This document shows positions 62,404 to 64,000 of a stretch of DNA of 64,000 bases, piece by piece (the stretch's first letter is position 1; every line of letters starts with the position of its first letter). Source of the stretch: Oxalobacteraceae bacterium (GTDB lineage Bacteria; Pseudomonadota; Gammaproteobacteria; Burkholderiales; Burkholderiaceae_D). The notes under the pieces were generated by a model that was given only the letters and a program-made list of their open reading frames with translations, had not been told where the DNA came from and did no database searches. A program made the position numbers and the translations under genes. The stretch lies in contig RGFZ01000004.1 in NCBI GenBank assembly GCA_010024875.1, forward strand, positions 18,618-82,617, written 5' to 3'.

Positions 62404-64000
62404 TCAGGCCGCCTGCACCTCGGAAGCGAGGTTGGCGGCCGCTTCCATATCGACGGCAACGATACGGGATACGCCCTGCTCTTGCATGGTGACGCCGATC
62501 AGCTGCTGCGCCATCTCCATTGCAATCTTGTTATGAGTGATGAACAGGAACTGGGTCTGCGCGGTCATGCGCTTGACCATCGTACAGAAACGCTCCGTGT
62601 TGGAGTCGTCCAGCGGCGCGTCGACCTCGTCCAACAGACAGAAAGGTGCGGGATTGAGCTGGAAGATCGAGAACACCAATGCCGTCGCCGTCAGCGCTTT
62701 TTCACCACCCGAGAGCAGGTGAATCGTCGCGTTCTTCTTGCCCGGCGGCTGGGCCATCACCTGCACGCCCGAATCCAGAATCTCTTCGCCCGTCATCACC
62801 AGCTTCGCATTGCCGCCGCCGAATAGTTCGGGGAAGAGCTGGCCAAAATGGTGATTGACCTTGTCAAAGGTATCTTGCAGCAGGCCACGCGTTTCCATGT
62901 CAATCTTCTGGATAGCGTCCTCCAGCGTCGTGATCGCTTCGGTCAGGTCGGCATTCTGCGCATCAAGGAAATTCTTGCGCTCCGAGGCCTGCGCAAGTTC
63001 ATCCAGCGCAGCCATATTGACTGGGCCCAGCGCATTAATCTGATTCGTCAGGCGGGTCACTTCTCCTTGCAAATAAGACGGACGCATGTCTTCAGTCAGC
63101 TTCTCCACGAGCGCTGCTTCATCGACCTCGGCTTCGGCCAACTGCTGGGCAAACTGCTCCTGATTCAGACGCGCGGCTTGCTCCTTCAGCTGCAATTCAA
63201 CGATGCGATCGCGCATTGGTTGCTGTGCACGCTCGGCGGCCATCTTGGCCTCTTCCTGCCCGCGCATGCGCTGCGTTAGCTGATCCAGCTCGTGACGTGC
63301 ATTCGCCAGCGCGACCTCTTGTTCGCTGCGTCGCTCCAGCAGACTCTGCAATCCAGCCTGTGCCGCCTGGTCATCCAGTGATTCCAGCTCCAGCTGACCC
63401 TGCTCCATGCTGGCAAACAGTTGCGCGGATTGCTCAAGCGCTGTGTTGATGCTGCGCTTGAGTTCTTCGATGCGGTTCTCGTGCGAGCGCTTCGCGAACT
63501 CGGCCTGCTGCGCGGCCAGCTCCAGCTCGCGCAAAGCGTCGCGTGCCTGATTAAGCTTTTGCTCATGCTCCAGAAAGACAGTCTGACCGTCCTCATGCTT
63601 CTCCTGTACCTCACCCAGCTCCACATCGAGCTGCTCCAGGGCCATCTCGGCTTCCTGACGGATCTGGTTCTGCTCGGCTTCTTCTGCGGCGATCTCCGCG
63701 AGGTCGGTGTTGATCTGCGTGCTGCGCTGACTGATGCGCTCAATCACTTCATTCTGGCGCAACAGATCCATCTGCAGAGCGTGCAGCGAATCGGTGAGCG
63801 ATGCGACTTGACGGGTGAGTTCTTCCAGCTTCTGCGTGCCCTGCGTGAGCGCCGCATCGGCCTGCACGGAACGCTGACGCGCTTCGTCGGCAAGCAGCTG
63901 CTGCGCTTTGACCTGACGAACCAAATTATCGATTTCCTGCTGACGCGCCAGCATGCCATCCTGTTCAGAGTCGGTTGCATAAAAACGTACCGACAGCTTG
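62404..64000 (-). CDS. smc: Chromosome segregation protein SMC, C-terminal part (5' end beyond window)
   Basis: The open frame continues to the right edge, and the first residues read KLSVRFYATDSEQDGMLARQ. About 530 codons are present: the second coiled-coil arm, rich in Gln/Glu/Ala heptads, then the C-terminal ATPase lobe. That lobe has FGGGNAKLVMTGEEILDSGV, signature HLLSGGEKALTATALVF and Walker B PFCLLDEVDAPLDDSNTER. SMC condenses and segregates the chromosome with ScpA and ScpB. The internal Met at 63954 is not the true start. The gene is co-directional with zipA but separated from it by the small plus-strand gene. Confidence 0.96.
   Translation of the reverse strand, partial: KLSVRFYATDSEQDGMLARQQEIDNLVRQVKAQQLLADEARQRSVQADAALTQGTQKLEELTRQVASLTDSLHALQMDLLRQNEVIERISQRSTQINTDLAEIAAEEAEQNQIRQEAEMALEQLDVELGEVQEKHEDGQTVFLEHEQKLNQARDALRELELAAQQAEFAKRSHENRIEELKRSINTALEQSAQLFASMEQGQLELESLDDQAAQAGLQSLLERRSEQEVALANARHELDQLTQRMRGQEEAKMAAERAQQPMRDRIVELQLKEQAARLNQEQFAQQLAEAEVDEAALVEKLTEDMRPSYLQGEVTRLTNQINALGPVNMAALDELAQASERKNFLDAQNADLTEAITTLEDAIQKIDMETRGLLQDTFDKVNHHFGQLFPELFGGGNAKLVMTGEEILDSGVQVMAQPPGKKNATIHLLSGGEKALTATALVFSIFQLNPAPFCLLDEVDAPLDDSNTERFCTMVKRMTAQTQFLFITHNKIAMEMAQQLIGVTMQEQGVSRIVAVDMEAAANLASEVQAA

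Overview
The window looks like a chromosomal core segment of a betaproteobacterium, most likely in Burkholderiales and perhaps near Oxalobacteraceae. That placement rests on protein character and gene order, not on any search. Nearly every gene is a recognisable housekeeping or envelope gene. I see no insertion sequence, prophage, CRISPR array, rRNA or tRNA. Base composition is moderately GC-rich, with AT-rich islands at about 28.4-29.05 kb and 33.25-33.79 kb.

Layout. 1-2.76 kb (minus): tsaB, rimI, a family-4 uracil-DNA glycosylase and an edge-truncated DUF1853 gene, all overlapping. 2.85-7.5 kb: a thioredoxin-like protein, an exported molybdenum hydroxylase subunit without partners, a MarC-family membrane protein and a LysR regulator. 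7.6-13.4 kb: a cold-shock protein, nadB converging on nadC-nadA, and the ABC-F ATPase ybiT. 13.5-16 kb: ldcA, tadA, queD and queE (cell-wall recycling and tRNA modification). 16-23.7 kb: a metal-efflux RND operon of outer-membrane protein, adaptor and pump, followed by its response regulator and sensor kinase. 23.9-29 kb: a TrpB2-type synthase, PsiF, an amidase coupled to a DUF3095 protein, and a small Cys-rich protein. 29-37.2 kb: guaA, guaB, rnfH remnant, ratA, smpB, a 79-residue unknown, and ppsA divergent from its regulator ppsR. 37.3-52.6 kb (minus): the classical envelope cluster, rpsB-tsf, then pyrH-frr-uppS-cdsA-dxr-rseP-bamA-skp-lpxD-fabZ-lpxA-lpxB-rnhB-RNA methyltransferase. 52.9-57.1 kb (plus): map, glnD and an RluF-like pseudouridine synthase. 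57.2-64 kb (minus): smc (partial), zipA, ligA, galU and def, with a small plus-strand gene between smc and zipA.

The genes fit together as translation and ribosome biogenesis (rpsB, tsf, frr, map, def, smpB, tadA, queDE), lipid A, phospholipid and outer-membrane assembly (lpxABD, fabZ, cdsA, uppS, dxr, bamA, skp, rseP), NAD and GMP synthesis, nitrogen sensing (glnD), gluconeogenic control (ppsA/ppsR) and metal export.

The most striking observation is that three conserved genes, rpsB, smpB and rnfH, each lack an internal or C-terminal block. In rpsB and smpB the loss also breaks the reading frame. Because rpsB is essential, an assembly or consensus artefact is my first explanation. Other leads are a candidate leaderless divergent promoter pair (tsaB and the thioredoxin gene), a TGACA-N2-TGTCA palindrome upstream of both the efflux operon and the small smc/zipA-interval gene, and two perfect palindromes upstream of the Cys-rich small gene.
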